From contig NZ_JAMFTN010000014.1 of the NCBI RefSeq assembly GCF_023922585.1, positions 353,108-417,107 of the forward strand: a DNA stretch of 64,000 nucleotides, read 5' to 3'. This DNA comes from Aliidiomarina quisquiliarum (lineage in GTDB: Bacteria; Pseudomonadota; Gammaproteobacteria; Enterobacterales; Alteromonadaceae). The position numbers were made by a program, and so were the translations under genes. Shown in pieces: positions 40,477-50,302 of this stretch (position 1 is the first letter of the stretch; each line of letters opens with the position of its first letter). The notes under the pieces are model-generated. The model was given only the letters and a program-made list of their open reading frames with translations, had not been told where the DNA came from and searched no databases.

Positions 40477-43071
40477 CTAGTCTGCAAAACTTTGTTCAAT
40501 TTTTTCAAATAAATCAGGCGCCAAGTTTGGCATAGCTCGTAGTTCTGTTAATAACTCGCGCAACAGTGCCTGACGCGTGGTGTCTAGCCGCTGCCATTTC
40601 AGTAACGGCGACAATAACCGTGAAGCAACTTGCGGGTTAGCGGTATTTAGTCGTTTTATTGCCGCTATTAGCAACCTATAGCCTGCGCCATCGGCGCGGT
40701 GTAGCTGGCTGAAATTATGGCTAAAGCTGGCTAGCAAGGCATAAATACGGTTTGGGTTACCCCAATTAAAGGCTGGGTGCGCCATTAGCAGCTGTACGCG
40801 CTCTAAGGTGTGCGCGCTTCGTGTAGTTGCTTGTACCGCAAGCCACTTGTCCATTACCAGCGGAGCCTGGCACCAGTCGCTTTCAAAACGCGCTAATAGT
40901 TCCTTCGCTAAAGGGTGTTCATTATGCACAGCTGCTTGTAAGGCACCGAATACTAAGGTCATGCTTTGTTTAGCTGCAAACTGCTGTGAAATTGCCTGTG
41001 CTACCTGTTCACTGTTGTGCCTGCTCGACAAGAAGTTTATGCAGGTATTGCTGAGCATACGGCCAGCAATATCACTTGCTACATACTGCGCTGAGGTGCG
41101 TTGCCACGCCGCAATGAGTTCGTCGTGTAACGCTCTACTTAGCAACGCATGCAGTTCGGTAACAACTCGTTCAATACCTTCTACGGGAATTGAATGAAAT
41201 TCTGTGGCTAAGCCTTCTTCTGAGGGGGTTTGCAGTAATAGCGCTGTCATTGCTGGGTCGGCGTGGTTGTCGAGCAAGGCCGCTTGCAAAGCTTCAATTA
41301 ACGCGCTGGGTAGCGCAACCTCGGCATTTTGTTCAATGGCATCCTTTAAGGCCTGCACATACAGCTGTTGTACCGCGTCCCAGCGTAAAAAAGGGTCGGT
41401 GGCATAGCGAGTAATAGTAATTAGTTCGCTGCTTTCACGGTGGTCAGTTAACTTTACCGGCGCCGAAAAATTTGCCAATGGAGCAACCACGGGCGCTTCG
41501 TTAAAGCCTGTAAAGTCAAAGGTTTGAATAGGCTCTGTGAGCTCTATTAGGCCATTTTCAGCGAGTTCTGGCGGGTGTATAGATTCGCCTGAAGCGGTAA
41601 TAAATTCGACTTTAATTGGTATATGAAAAGGTGCATTGCTTGGTTTGTCGCTTGCCTGGGCAATGGTAATGCTAAAAGTTTTATTACGACGCTTAAAGCA
41701 GCTAGAAATACTAATTTCTGGCGTGCCCGGCTGTGAGTACCAGCGACGGAACTGAATGAGCTCTTTGCCACTAACCTTTTCCATGGCCTGCACAAAGTCT
41801 TCACAGGTGGCGGCTTTACCGTCTTGTTGGCTTATATACTCTTGGATACCTGCTTGGAACTGCTCTTCGCCTAGTAGTGTATGTAACATACGCACCACTT
41901 CAGCACCCTTATTGTAAATAGTAACCGTATAAAAGTTGTTCATTTCAACAACTTTGTCGGGCCGAATGGCATGAGCCGTTGGCCCGGCGTCTTCTTCAAA
42001 CTGGTGGGTCCGAATAATACGCACGTCTTGTATACGGTTTACTGCTCGCATGCCCATGTCGGCGCTAAATTCCTGCTCGCGAAAAACCGTTAAGCCTTCT
42101 TTTAAGCTAAGCTGAAACCAATCGCGACAGGTAACCCTATTACCGGTCCAGTTATGGAAATATTCATGGCCTATAACCGCTTCAACATTAATAAAGTCTT
42201 GGTCGGTGGCTGAGGCTGGGTCAGCTAACACATATTTAGCATTAAATACATTTAAGCCTTTGTTTTCCATGGCGCCCATATTAAAGAAGTCGACGGCTAC
42301 GATCATATAAATGTCTAGGTCGTAACTTAAACCAAAGCGCTTTTCGTCCCATGCCATGGAATTTTTTAACGACGCCATAGCAAAGCCTGCTTGGCTTAAG
42401 TTGCCCTTATCGACAAATAACTGTAGTTGCACCAGCCGCCCTTCTGCGGTGGTGAAACTGTCTTCTAAGCAGTCAAAGTTGCCGGCTACTAAGGCAAATA
42501 AATAACAGGGCTTTGGAAATGGGTCGTGCCATTTTGCCCAATGTAAGCCATTTTCCGTTTTCCCTTCAGCTAGTTTATTGCCGTTACTAAGCAGGTATGG
42601 GTATTCACCATTATCAGGGGCATAAATGGTGGTGGTATAAACAGCCAGCACGTCGGGGCGGTCTAAAAAGTAAGTAATAAAGCGAAAGCCTTCCGCTTCA
42701 CATTGGCTACAAAACACACCCGCCGACTTATACAACCCTTCTAAAGCTGTATTTGCTGACGGGTTAATTTTATTTTCAATGGTTAAACTAAATTGTTCTG
42801 GCGCATTGTAAATAGTAAGGGCCGTTTCAGACCATTGATAGTCTTGCCCTGCCACTAATGGTGTGTCGTTTAGCACCACACTGACTAGCTCGAATTTCTC
42901 GCCATCAAGAACAAGGTCGGCCCCTTCTACTTGCCGCTCTATTTGCATTGTATTCACTACACGAGTATTGGTGTCGTGCAAATAAAACTGCAGATCGACG
43001 CTGAGAATATTGAAGCTAGGCGGTTTATAGTCTTTTCTATAGCGCGCTGTGGGTGCTAACTGTAAACTCAT
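40477..43071 (-). CDS. pepN: aminopeptidase N (M1 family)
   Basis: An 864-residue cytosolic zinc aminopeptidase. The exopeptidase motif GAMENKGLN and zinc site HEYFHNW...LKEGLTVFREQEF are intact, and the domain order (beta domain, catalytic domain, small beta domain, helical C-terminal array) matches E. coli PepN (870 residues). The ATG overlaps the nhaC stop by four bases (ATGA), so the antiporter and peptidase are translationally coupled. This is an uncommon pairing and fits peptide and amino-acid feeding. Confidence 0.96.
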   Translation of the reverse strand: MSLQLAPTARYRKDYKPPSFNILSVDLQFYLHDTNTRVVNTMQIERQVEGADLVLDGEKFELVSVVLNDTPLVAGQDYQWSETALTIYNAPEQFSLTIENKINPSANTALEGLYKSAGVFCSQCEAEGFRFITYFLDRPDVLAVYTTTIYAPDNGEYPYLLSNGNKLAEGKTENGLHWAKWHDPFPKPCYLFALVAGNFDCLEDSFTTAEGRLVQLQLFVDKGNLSQAGFAMASLKNSMAWDEKRFGLSYDLDIYMIVAVDFFNMGAMENKGLNVFNAKYVLADPASATDQDFINVEAVIGHEYFHNWTGNRVTCRDWFQLSLKEGLTVFREQEFSADMGMRAVNRIQDVRIIRTHQFEEDAGPTAHAIRPDKVVEMNNFYTVTIYNKGAEVVRMLHTLLGEEQFQAGIQEYISQQDGKAATCEDFVQAMEKVSGKELIQFRRWYSQPGTPEISISSCFKRRNKTFSITIAQASDKPSNAPFHIPIKVEFITASGESIHPPELAENGLIELTEPIQTFDFTGFNEAPVVAPLANFSAPVKLTDHRESSELITITRYATDPFLRWDAVQQLYVQALKDAIEQNAEVALPSALIEALQAALLDNHADPAMTALLLQTPSEEGLATEFHSIPVEGIERVVTELHALLSRALHDELIAAWQRTSAQYVASDIAGRMLSNTCINFLSSRHNSEQVAQAISQQFAAKQSMTLVFGALQAAVHNEHPLAKELLARFESDWCQAPLVMDKWLAVQATTRSAHTLERVQLLMAHPAFNWGNPNRIYALLASFSHNFSQLHRADGAGYRLLIAAIKRLNTANPQVASRLLSPLLKWQRLDTTRQALLRELLTELRAMPNLAPDLFEKIEQSFAD

Positions 43072-44543
43072 GCTTGCTGTGCCTCATTTGCTGGTTCGGG
43101 CTGTTCACTTATACGGAGTATTTTAAAATCAGTATAGCCATACAAAATAGCCAGTGCAGGCACTAGTAATAAGAAGAAAGCGTAAGGGGCGTAAGCGAAT
43201 GGGTACACACCTAATACCGAAAACATAAAGGCACCACAGGTGTTCCAAGGAATAAGTGCCGAAGTTACAGTACCGCTTGATTCTAGCGAGCGAGACAGCA
43301 CCCGTGGGTCGAGGTCTGATTCTTGGTAGGCTTCGCGGAACATACGACCGGGTAAAACAATAGCCATATATTGGTCGGCTGTTAGTAAGTTGGTACCAAA
43401 ACCTGTCATAATTGTGGCCAAAATAAGCGAGCCAGTAGACTTTACTAGCTTTAAAATGCCACGAATAAGTTTATGCAGTAACCCAGTGGTTTCCATAACT
43501 GCACCGAAGGTCATGGCAGAAATAATAAGCCACACGGTATTCACCATGCTGCTCATACCGCCACCACTTACCAACTGTTCAAGATCTGGGTTTGCAGAGG
43601 GAATACTTACGCCTTCAGCTAAGGCGGTCCAAACCACCTCAAATGTACCTACCATGCCATTAATACGGCTGGTGTCGGCTAGTGTTGCAATAAGATCTTG
43701 TTGAAAAATAAGCGCCCACACTCCACCAATTAAGGCCCCAGCAAAAATAGATGGCAAAGCAGGCTTCTTAAATATAGCCAACATCAATAATGCCAATAGC
43801 GGTAATAATATAAGCGGCCCAATATTAAAAATATTTTTCAGCTCCACTTGCATTTCTACCAGCTTGGTCATGTCAGCTGCGCCGCTATTGCTAAAGCCTA
43901 AAATAGTAAACAATAAGATAGAGATAATAAATGCAGGAAAGGCGGTCCAGCTCATATAGCGAATATGGCCAAACAATTCGCTGCCACTAACAGCAGCAGC
44001 TAAGTTAGTGGTGTCGGATAGGGGTGACATTTTGTCGCCAAAGTAGGCACCTGAAACTACTGCCCCAGCAGTTATTTCTATGCTTAATTCCATTCCGGTG
44101 GCAACGCCAATAAGGGCAACACCAATAGTTGCGGCGGTGGTCCATGAGCTTCCTATAGAAAGCGCCACAACGGCACAAATAATACAACTGGCGGCGTAAA
44201 ACCAAGAAGGATTGAGTATTTCTAGCCCGTAATAAATCATGGTGGGCACAATACCGGCAAGTAACCAGGTACCAATAAGCGACCCAACCATAAGAATAAT
44301 AAGCACCGCCCCTAAGGCCACAGAAATACCCTGAATAATTCCTTTTTCTATATCGTCCCATTTATGGCCATTGCGAAATGCAACAACACAGGCAATAGCA
44401 GCAGCTATCAGTAACGCAATTTGGTTAGGCCCGTAGGACGAGTCTTCACCAAATAAGTAAACCGAGCTGCCCAACATAGCTACAAGTGCAATTAACGGTA
44501 GTAACGCTTGTAGATATGAAGGTGACTTATGTTGTTTCAACAT
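43068..44543 (-). CDS. nhaC: NhaC-family Na+/H+ antiporter
   Basis: A 491-residue polytopic membrane antiporter. The NhaC signature FGDKMSPLSDTTNLAAAVSG (about residues 177-196) is complete and preceded by SIGSSWTTAATIGVALIGVA; a second core element MTGFGTNLLTADQYMAIVLPG lies near 385. It exchanges internal Na+ for protons or acts on related cation/solute pairs. The gene follows the NSS transporter by 24 bases and overlaps pepN, making a three-gene operon of sodium-linked transport and peptide breakdown. Confidence 0.94.
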   Translation of the reverse strand: MLKQHKSPSYLQALLPLIALVAMLGSSVYLFGEDSSYGPNQIALLIAAAIACVVAFRNGHKWDDIEKGIIQGISVALGAVLIILMVGSLIGTWLLAGIVPTMIYYGLEILNPSWFYAASCIICAVVALSIGSSWTTAATIGVALIGVATGMELSIEITAGAVVSGAYFGDKMSPLSDTTNLAAAVSGSELFGHIRYMSWTAFPAFIISILLFTILGFSNSGAADMTKLVEMQVELKNIFNIGPLILLPLLALLMLAIFKKPALPSIFAGALIGGVWALIFQQDLIATLADTSRINGMVGTFEVVWTALAEGVSIPSANPDLEQLVSGGGMSSMVNTVWLIISAMTFGAVMETTGLLHKLIRGILKLVKSTGSLILATIMTGFGTNLLTADQYMAIVLPGRMFREAYQESDLDPRVLSRSLESSGTVTSALIPWNTCGAFMFSVLGVYPFAYAPYAFFLLLVPALAILYGYTDFKILRISEQPEPANEAQQA

Positions 44544-44567
44544 GGTTAAATTTCCACTTTTTATAGT

Positions 44568-45944
44568 TTAAATAAAGCCTAGTAGCTGCAAGAAAATAGC
44601 AATAATTGCTACCGGTGCTAAATAACGCACACATACTTGCCAAACAAAATATGCCAACGGGCTTGTGTTTAATTCTTCCTGTGTGAACTTCTTTTTCATT
44701 ACCCAACCAGTAAATATAGCGGCTAATAAACCACCTAGAGGGAGCAATATGTTCGAGGCTATGTGGTTAATGGCATCAAAAATAGTGGGCAGTTGTTCGC
44801 CAAAAATTACCCAGTCAATTTTTGCCCAGTTGGCCCCAGAAAATGAATATATTGTGCCTAGCCCAACTAGCCATAAGGTAAACCCTGAAACTATGGCTGC
44901 TGTCCAACGGGTGGCATTAAACTTGTCTTCCACAAAAGCAACCGAAGCTTCTATCATGGCTATGGCCGAAGTAAAGGCCGCCAGCGACAGCATTAAAAAG
45001 AATATAGTGGCCACTAAAGATGTTGCTGGCATGGCTGAAAACGCTATGGGTAAGGTTTGAAAAATAAGCCCTGGGCCTTCTGCCGGCTGCAAGCCGTAAC
45101 CAAATACAATGGGGAAAATAGCTAAACCAGCGACCACCGCAGCCACGGTGTCGGCTATGCCTATCCATATTGAAGTGGTTATTATCGAGGTTTCTTTTGG
45201 TACGTAGGCGCCATATATAATCATTACGCCGGAGGCTAAACTAAGGGTAAAAAACGACTGCCCCAAAGCAAGCAAAATGCCCTGCTTGGTTAGGCTGCCA
45301 AAATCAGGCTTAAACAAAAAACTTACTGCGGCATCGAAATCGCCTATTTTGGCTGCATAAATAGCAATAATAATTAGCAACACTAGTAATAATGGTACAA
45401 GAAAGGTTACTGAACGTTCTAAGCCGCTTTTAAACCCTTTGCCCACTACTACTACAGTGCCAACAATAATCAGCGTAGTATAAAGCATAAGCTCGCTTGA
45501 ACTGCTTACCATGCTGCCAAACAGCTTTGATATGCCAGCTTCGTTAATACCCACGAAGGTACCACGGGCTGCTTTCACCATGTACGACAGCGACCAACCA
45601 GCAATAACCGCATAAAACGACAAAATCATAAAGCCCGCAAACATGCCTAACCAACCGGTTATTTGCCAGCTTGAATGTACTTGCGACTCTTTGGCTAATT
45701 TACGTACCGCGTAACCTGGCGACGCTCGGCCCCGACGCCCCATCAGCACTTCGGCCATAAGCACGGGCACACCAATTAAGAATATAAAGAGCAAATAAAC
45801 AAGAACAAATGCCCCACCACCATTTTGCCCCACGATATAGGGAAATTTCCAAATATTACCTAGCCCTACGGCCGCAGCCGTAGCTGCAATTACAAACGAG
45901 AAGTTACTTGACCAGCGGTTATTAGTTGGAGCTTTAGTTGTCAT
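44568..45944 (-). CDS. neurotransmitter:sodium symporter (NSS/SNF) family transporter
   Basis: A 458-residue Na+-coupled transporter of the LeuT fold. The first helix shows the family's Na+/substrate loop, AAVGLGNIWKFPYIVGQNGGGAF; IGVPVLMAEVLMGRRGR and the helix 6-8 region SFFTLSLASGVMIIYGAYVP also fit. It has 11-12 helices. Many bacterial members carry amino acids such as Leu, Trp, Tyr or Met; which one is not readable. It is the first gene of the operon with nhaC and pepN, so uptake of an amino acid with Na+ and its recycling by the antiporter are a sensible pairing, by inference. Confidence 0.93.
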   Translation of the reverse strand: MTTKAPTNNRWSSNFSFVIAATAAAVGLGNIWKFPYIVGQNGGGAFVLVYLLFIFLIGVPVLMAEVLMGRRGRASPGYAVRKLAKESQVHSSWQITGWLGMFAGFMILSFYAVIAGWSLSYMVKAARGTFVGINEAGISKLFGSMVSSSSELMLYTTLIIVGTVVVVGKGFKSGLERSVTFLVPLLLVLLIIIAIYAAKIGDFDAAVSFLFKPDFGSLTKQGILLALGQSFFTLSLASGVMIIYGAYVPKETSIITTSIWIGIADTVAAVVAGLAIFPIVFGYGLQPAEGPGLIFQTLPIAFSAMPATSLVATIFFLMLSLAAFTSAIAMIEASVAFVEDKFNATRWTAAIVSGFTLWLVGLGTIYSFSGANWAKIDWVIFGEQLPTIFDAINHIASNILLPLGGLLAAIFTGWVMKKKFTQEELNTSPLAYFVWQVCVRYLAPVAIIAIFLQLLGFI

Positions 45945-46036
45945 AGTTATCTTTAATATTTATTGTTGTGTGAATTCACTTTAAGTAAGTAGAGCGCGCT
46001 AAGTGTCTTTCGCGCGCCCATACAGGTGTTTTGTTA

Positions 46037-48073
46037 TTATTTTTTTAGTTGCAACAATTGTATGTAGTCGCGGGTTATTTCTAACGTTTCATCTAAATAT
46101 GGGTCGGCGTCTTGGTAATTTTCAGGTACGTCGTCCCAGCTTTCAACGGCTTCTAAGCCTTCTCTTACTAAACGCTCGTTAGCCCGCTGCAAGCGGCGGG
46201 CTTTATTGGCTTCGCTTTCAGCTTCACGTTCGCTACGCACTAAGCTGACATAGTCGCGTTGTTGCAATTCTTTGAAACGCTCTATGTCTTCAAACACATA
46301 GGCAAACTCCGGGCTAGCAGCCACACGCTGGTCATGTTTGTTAACCAATAACTGTAAATGCTCGGACGACAGCTGGCCCATGCGAATGTAACCCACAGGA
46401 TCGATTTGGTCCCACGGCAAGGCATTTTCTGCTTTGCTTTCACCAAATTCTGCCGGATCAATTGCCGTTGGGTAAAGAATGTCTGGAACTACGCCTTTAT
46501 GCTGGGTACTACCGCCATTAATACGGTAGAACTTAGCGATGGTGTACTGCACACTGCCCATAGGCGACGAATAGAAGTCGAAACGACGTTGTAAACCGCG
46601 GTGTTGCTGCACCGTACCTTTACCAAAGGTTTGTTCGCCAACCACCAATGCACGACCGTAGTCTTGCATAGCTGCGGCAAAAATTTCCGAGGCGGAGGCA
46701 CTAAAACGGTCAACTAAAACCACTAATGGGCCGTTGTACACCAAGCTAGGATCAGGATCGTCGCTAACCGTCACTCGGCCACTACTGTCGCGCACTTGCA
46801 CCACGGGTCCCGAGGGTATAAACAAACCGCTTAAATGAATGGCTTCGTCGAGAGAGCCACCACCGTTACCGCGTAAGTCGATAATAAGCCCGGTGGCATT
46901 TTTCTCAGCAAGTGTGGCTAATAGTTCTCGAACATCGTTACTCAGGTTGTTATAGAAGTTAGGTATTTCAATAACACCAATGTTTTGTTCGTCAATTTGT
47001 TGAACCTGTAGTTTGGCTTCGCGATCTTCTAACCGAATTTGTGCCCGAACTATTTCAACGGTTTTCGGTGTGCCAGCCGTTCCCTGGCTTTCAGGTAACA
47101 CCTGTAACCGCACCACGCTACCTTTCGGCCCGGTTATAAGCTCTACCACGTCGTCTAAACGCCAACCAATTACATCAACAAAGTCTTGATCACCTTGGGC
47201 AACGGCAATTATACGGTCGTTCGGGGCTAACTGACCCGAGCGCTCGGCAGGACCACCTGGCACTAAACTGCTAATAACCGTGTAGTCGTATTCGGCTTGT
47301 AAAACTGCCCCAATACCTTCTAGCGACAGGTTCATGTTTTGGCGAAAGCGCTCGGCATTCCGGGGCGACAAATAACTGGTATGGGCGTCGACACTACGAC
47401 CAAAGGCATTCATTAGTGCTTGGAAGGCGTCTTCGTTTTGTGACTGGGTTAACCGTTGCAGTGCCGTTTGGTAACGGCGGGCCAAGTTAGTTTTAATTTC
47501 CTCTTCCGTACGCCCTGCTAAAGCAAGGTTTAAAGCGTCGTTGCGTACCCGTTGTGCCCATGCTTGGTCTAGTTCCTCTTTCGACGCCGCCCAGCTAGTT
47601 TCAGAACGATCGTAATAAAACCGTTCGCCTGCTTGGTCAAAAGTAAATTCCGTATCGAGTAGCGTTAGCGCATAACTGAAGCGTTCATAGCGGCGCAGTA
47701 ATTGCTGCTGATAAATTTCAAAGGGAACTGTTAACTCGCCTTTCATTAAGTATTCGTAAAACGAATCACGATGTACGTTAAACCGGTCTAAGTCGCTTTG
47801 TAACATAAACATGCGGTTGTAATCGAGGTGCTCTAAATAGCGATCAAAAACCTGCTGACCCAATTCCGCAGTTAATTCTGTGCGCCCATAATGGTAACGC
47901 GTAAAATACGCCGCTATACGCTTACTGGCTGTCATTTGTTGCGACTCAGCAGTTAGCGTTGGAATGTCTGCTAACGAATGTAATGGCTCTACCGCATAGC
48001 TACTATTAATATAGCCACTTGAAAGAAATACAAAAACAAGTGCTGTAGCTAGTTTTGACCCTAATTTAAACAT
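46037..48073 (-). CDS. prc: tail-specific protease Prc (S41 family)
   Basis: A 678-residue periplasmic C-terminal processing protease. A signal peptide (FKLGSKLATALVFVFLSSGY, cleavage about residue 27) is followed by a helical N-terminal domain, a PDZ domain (around 235-330, LSLEGIGAVLQAEYDYTVI) and the S41 catalytic domain with Ser/Lys dyad: VDRFSASASEIFAAAMQDYG and GEQTFGKGTVQQHRG. The C-terminal part is the Prc-specific DUF3340 region. E. coli Prc trims FtsI and controls Spr with NlpI. It lies 11 bases after proQ, the order seen in E. coli. Confidence 0.96.
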   Translation of the reverse strand: MFKLGSKLATALVFVFLSSGYINSSYAVEPLHSLADIPTLTAESQQMTASKRIAAYFTRYHYGRTELTAELGQQVFDRYLEHLDYNRMFMLQSDLDRFNVHRDSFYEYLMKGELTVPFEIYQQQLLRRYERFSYALTLLDTEFTFDQAGERFYYDRSETSWAASKEELDQAWAQRVRNDALNLALAGRTEEEIKTNLARRYQTALQRLTQSQNEDAFQALMNAFGRSVDAHTSYLSPRNAERFRQNMNLSLEGIGAVLQAEYDYTVISSLVPGGPAERSGQLAPNDRIIAVAQGDQDFVDVIGWRLDDVVELITGPKGSVVRLQVLPESQGTAGTPKTVEIVRAQIRLEDREAKLQVQQIDEQNIGVIEIPNFYNNLSNDVRELLATLAEKNATGLIIDLRGNGGGSLDEAIHLSGLFIPSGPVVQVRDSSGRVTVSDDPDPSLVYNGPLVVLVDRFSASASEIFAAAMQDYGRALVVGEQTFGKGTVQQHRGLQRRFDFYSSPMGSVQYTIAKFYRINGGSTQHKGVVPDILYPTAIDPAEFGESKAENALPWDQIDPVGYIRMGQLSSEHLQLLVNKHDQRVAASPEFAYVFEDIERFKELQQRDYVSLVRSEREAESEANKARRLQRANERLVREGLEAVESWDDVPENYQDADPYLDETLEITRDYIQLLQLKK

Positions 48074-48084
48074 TAACGCTCCCG

Positions 48085-48813
48085 TTACACCTCGTGCAGT
48101 TCGGAAATGGCCACCTTAATGGTCATACCGCTGTCTAGCTGCACTTGTGCTTCTGTTTTGTCGATAGTCGATACAGTAGCAACCATCGAGTTTTTACCTA
48201 TTTTCAGCCCAACGCGCTGGCCCACACTTAAGGTGTCAACGTTCACTGTGTTTTTCATGGCGACCACAGGCTCGGCTTTCGGTTTCCGCTGTGGTACGTC
48301 AACTTTACGGGCGCTTCTTTTAGGCGGAGCTTTTGCTGCCGCACTCTTCGTTTGTTGCGCTTCGCGCTGCGCTTTTTGAACTTCACGCTGTGCCTCGCGC
48401 TTGGCTTTCTGCGCTTGTTGTACTTTGGCCCGTGAAGCGTCTAAGGTTTCTTGCGCATGGCTTTCGTGCTCGGCTTCTATTAAGCCTGCTTCGGCGCCGT
48501 CTAAGTCGACTCGAGTTGCGCCCGCTTTTACCACGCGTAAATAGCGCCACGAATTTGTATATTGCCTTAAAGCCGTACGCAAACGCGTTTTACTGACTTT
48601 TTCGTCGCCTTCAAGACGTTCTGCTAAGTCTTCGAAAATTCCAATTTTTAACGGTAACGCGTCGCCTGCAATGGTAAAGCAGTTTGGAAAAAGCTCGGCA
48701 AGGTAGCCAATAACGGCTTTGCTGTTTGGCAAACGTTTTGCTTCAGAGGCTGCTTGGTCTGCTTGCGTTTGGGCTTGTTCTACTTGTGGTTCTTCATGTT
48801 CATTATTCGTCAC
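48085..48813 (-). CDS. proQ: RNA chaperone ProQ
   Basis: A 242-residue RNA-binding protein that stabilises sRNA-mRNA pairs. The FinO/ProQ domain is at about 25-140: VIGYLAELFPNCFTIAGDALPLKIGIFEDL and LRTALRQYTNSWRYLRVVKAG. A long Gln/Lys/Ala-rich charged linker (145-185) leads to the C-terminal Tudor-like domain (NTVNVDTLSVGQRVGLKIG ... GMTIKVAISELHEV). Its start overlaps the end of the small acidic gene upstream by 11 bases and it precedes prc by 11 bases, so the group is one operon. Confidence 0.95.
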   Translation of the reverse strand: MTNNEHEEPQVEQAQTQADQAASEAKRLPNSKAVIGYLAELFPNCFTIAGDALPLKIGIFEDLAERLEGDEKVSKTRLRTALRQYTNSWRYLRVVKAGATRVDLDGAEAGLIEAEHESHAQETLDASRAKVQQAQKAKREAQREVQKAQREAQQTKSAAAKAPPKRSARKVDVPQRKPKAEPVVAMKNTVNVDTLSVGQRVGLKIGKNSMVATVSTIDKTEAQVQLDSGMTIKVAISELHEV

Positions 48814-49096
48814 CGTCTTGCTCCTGCTCTATGCGACGTATCAATTGACGGACGTAGTCGTCCAACTCATCGGTTTCGGCTTCCAGGAGCGCAGGCTCTT
48901 GTAACCATTTTTGTGCAATATCTTGTATAAAGCCTTCTGCGCGCTCTTCGGTCCAAAACTCGCTGGCAGACATTTCGTCAACAGCACTAAATAACATGCC
49001 GTTAAGCTGGTCGGCCGCATATTCAGCTTCTTCTTCAAACGCTTCCATATCGTGTGCCCCAACTAAATAAGGGCGCACATCGAATTCATTCGGCAT
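48803..49096 (-). CDS. small acidic protein of unknown function in the proQ operon
   Basis: A 97-residue, strongly acidic, helical cytosolic protein (about a quarter Asp or Glu; MEAFEEEAEYAADQL, EAETDELDDYVRQL, EQEQDGDE end). It has no signal or membrane segment. It overlaps msrC by 11 bases at its start and proQ by 11 bases at its end, so it is translated in step with both. The overlap on both sides and the even codon pattern argue for a real gene. I do not recognise the family; the charge could suit a partner for a basic protein such as ProQ, but that is speculation. Confidence 0.7.
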   Translation of the reverse strand: MPNEFDVRPYLVGAHDMEAFEEEAEYAADQLNGMLFSAVDEMSASEFWTEERAEGFIQDIAQKWLQEPALLEAETDELDDYVRQLIRRIEQEQDGDE

Positions 49097-49607
49097 GGGG
49101 TTTCCAAATACTGTGCCAGTTTAGGCTTTCTAACAGCGGCAGCATAAGTTCAAAGCCTTGTTGGTCTAGTTTACTAAATCGGTTTAGGTTAGGGCTATCA
49201 ATATCTAACACCGCCACTACTTCACCTTGGTATTTTATTGGTAACACCAATTCCGATTCACTGGCCGAGTCGCAGGCAATATGGCCGGCAAATTCGTGCA
49301 CGTTTTCTACCCGTTGCACTGCGCCAGTAGCCACTGCAGTACCACATACACCTTGGCCAACAGGAATTCGCACGCACGCAACCTTGCCTTGGAATGGGCC
49401 AAGCACCAGTTCGCCGTGTTTCATAATATAGAAACCAAGCCAGTTAATGTTGTCGATGTGCTCAAAAAGTACCGCGCTTATATTTGCTAAATTAGCAATA
49501 ATATCGGGCTCGCCTGCCGTTAATGCAGTTAATTGGCTGGTTAAAGAATGGTAGTGTTCTAAGGTGCCGGCAGCACCTGTAGTAGTACTTGGAGTGATCT
49601 CAAACAT
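49086..49607 (-). CDS. msrC: free-methionine-(R)-sulfoxide reductase (GAF domain)
   Basis: A 173-residue GAF-domain enzyme that repairs free methionine-R-sulfoxide. The three family cysteines are present: VACVRIPVGQGVCGTAV (two) and HIACDSASESE (third, catalytic), with the active-site surroundings LPIKYQGEVVAVLDIDSP. Length is close to E. coli MsrC/YebR (165). In E. coli it is also next to proQ-prc, which supports the name. A DUF1315 gene lies five bases upstream on the same strand. The second Msr enzyme, msrB, is at 59063. Confidence 0.93.
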   Translation of the reverse strand: MFEITPSTTTGAAGTLEHYHSLTSQLTALTAGEPDIIANLANISAVLFEHIDNINWLGFYIMKHGELVLGPFQGKVACVRIPVGQGVCGTAVATGAVQRVENVHEFAGHIACDSASESELVLPIKYQGEVVAVLDIDSPNLNRFSKLDQQGFELMLPLLESLNWHSIWKPHAE

Positions 49608-49612
49608 ACTAA

Positions 49613-49933
49613 TTAATGTTCCAAGTTATCATTGTTAGGGTCATCTATTTTAAACCGCGCAATATCGTTGCCTTCGCGCAGCTGGGCTTTTGCCCGTAGG
49701 TCTTCTCGAAGGTCTCGCTTCGACTTCATAACCAGTTCGCCTAGGCTATTTACCGAAAAATGGTCACTTTGGTTTAATCGCTTGGCTTGATAAAGCATAA
49801 CCAGTTGCATGGCATTTTCTTTTTGTGCATCGGTTAGCTTTTGGCCGTCGGGCCAGCGGCCTGTTTCTACGGCTGACAGCATACGCTGATAAATTTCTGG
49901 GGTCATACCCCGTAGTACGTCGTCGTATTGCAT
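49613..49933 (-). CDS. DUF1315 (YeaC-like) protein
   Basis: A 106-residue protein of DUF1315, related to E. coli YeaC: YDDVLRGMTPEIYQRMLSAVETGRWPDG, KLTDAQKENAMQLVMLYQAK and LGELVMKSKRDL match closely. The role is unknown. It lies three bases after the zinc-ribbon gene and five before msrC on the minus strand, so it belongs to the same operon as msrC-proQ-prc. The C-terminus (DDPNNDNLEH) is longer than in YeaC. Confidence 0.88.
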   Translation of the reverse strand: MQYDDVLRGMTPEIYQRMLSAVETGRWPDGQKLTDAQKENAMQLVMLYQAKRLNQSDHFSVNSLGELVMKSKRDLREDLRAKAQLREGNDIARFKIDDPNNDNLEH

Positions 49934-49936
49934 GGG

Positions 49937-50302
49937 CTATCGTTTTCTCTTCAAATTGTAAATGCGTCCGCGGGTAATCATATACCAAGCAAGACCAAGA
50001 CCCATTATAGAAAAGCCAATAATTTTTAATACGCTAGGGGTAAACATAGTGTCTACTAAAAAGTTCGGCATGGCACCTTCTTCTGCCCAGTCATAAAACG
50101 CCGCCGCAATACCGACAACAAATAACAGCATGGCTGTCATTTGCTGACTGGTTAGTTTATTTAACAGCTGCTTTCTTTGTATTTGTGCTTGCCGTGCTAG
50201 GCTGTCGGTGTCTTGGCCACTTAACAAAAAACCACAATGATCGCAGGCCCCAGCCTTATCAGAAACTCGTTTGCTACAGCCTGGGCAATTAATAATCGCC
50301 AT
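49937..50302 (-). CDS. zinc-ribbon membrane protein
   Basis: A 121-residue protein with an N-terminal zinc ribbon (INCPGCSKRVSDKAGACDHCG, two CxxC knuckles within residues 5-24) and two membrane helices (about 55-72 and 91-109). It ends in a basic tail. Function unknown; the zinc ribbon plus two helices suggests an adaptor or sensor at the inner membrane. It is the first gene of the DUF1315-msrC-acidic-proQ-prc operon, with three bases to the next gene. Its start ATG follows a 242-base gap shared with the divergent alanine symporter, in which I see no gene. Confidence 0.75.
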   Translation of the reverse strand: MAIINCPGCSKRVSDKAGACDHCGFLLSGQDTDSLARQAQIQRKQLLNKLTSQQMTAMLLFVVGIAAAFYDWAEEGAMPNFLVDTMFTPSVLKIIGFSIMGLGLAWYMITRGRIYNLKRKR

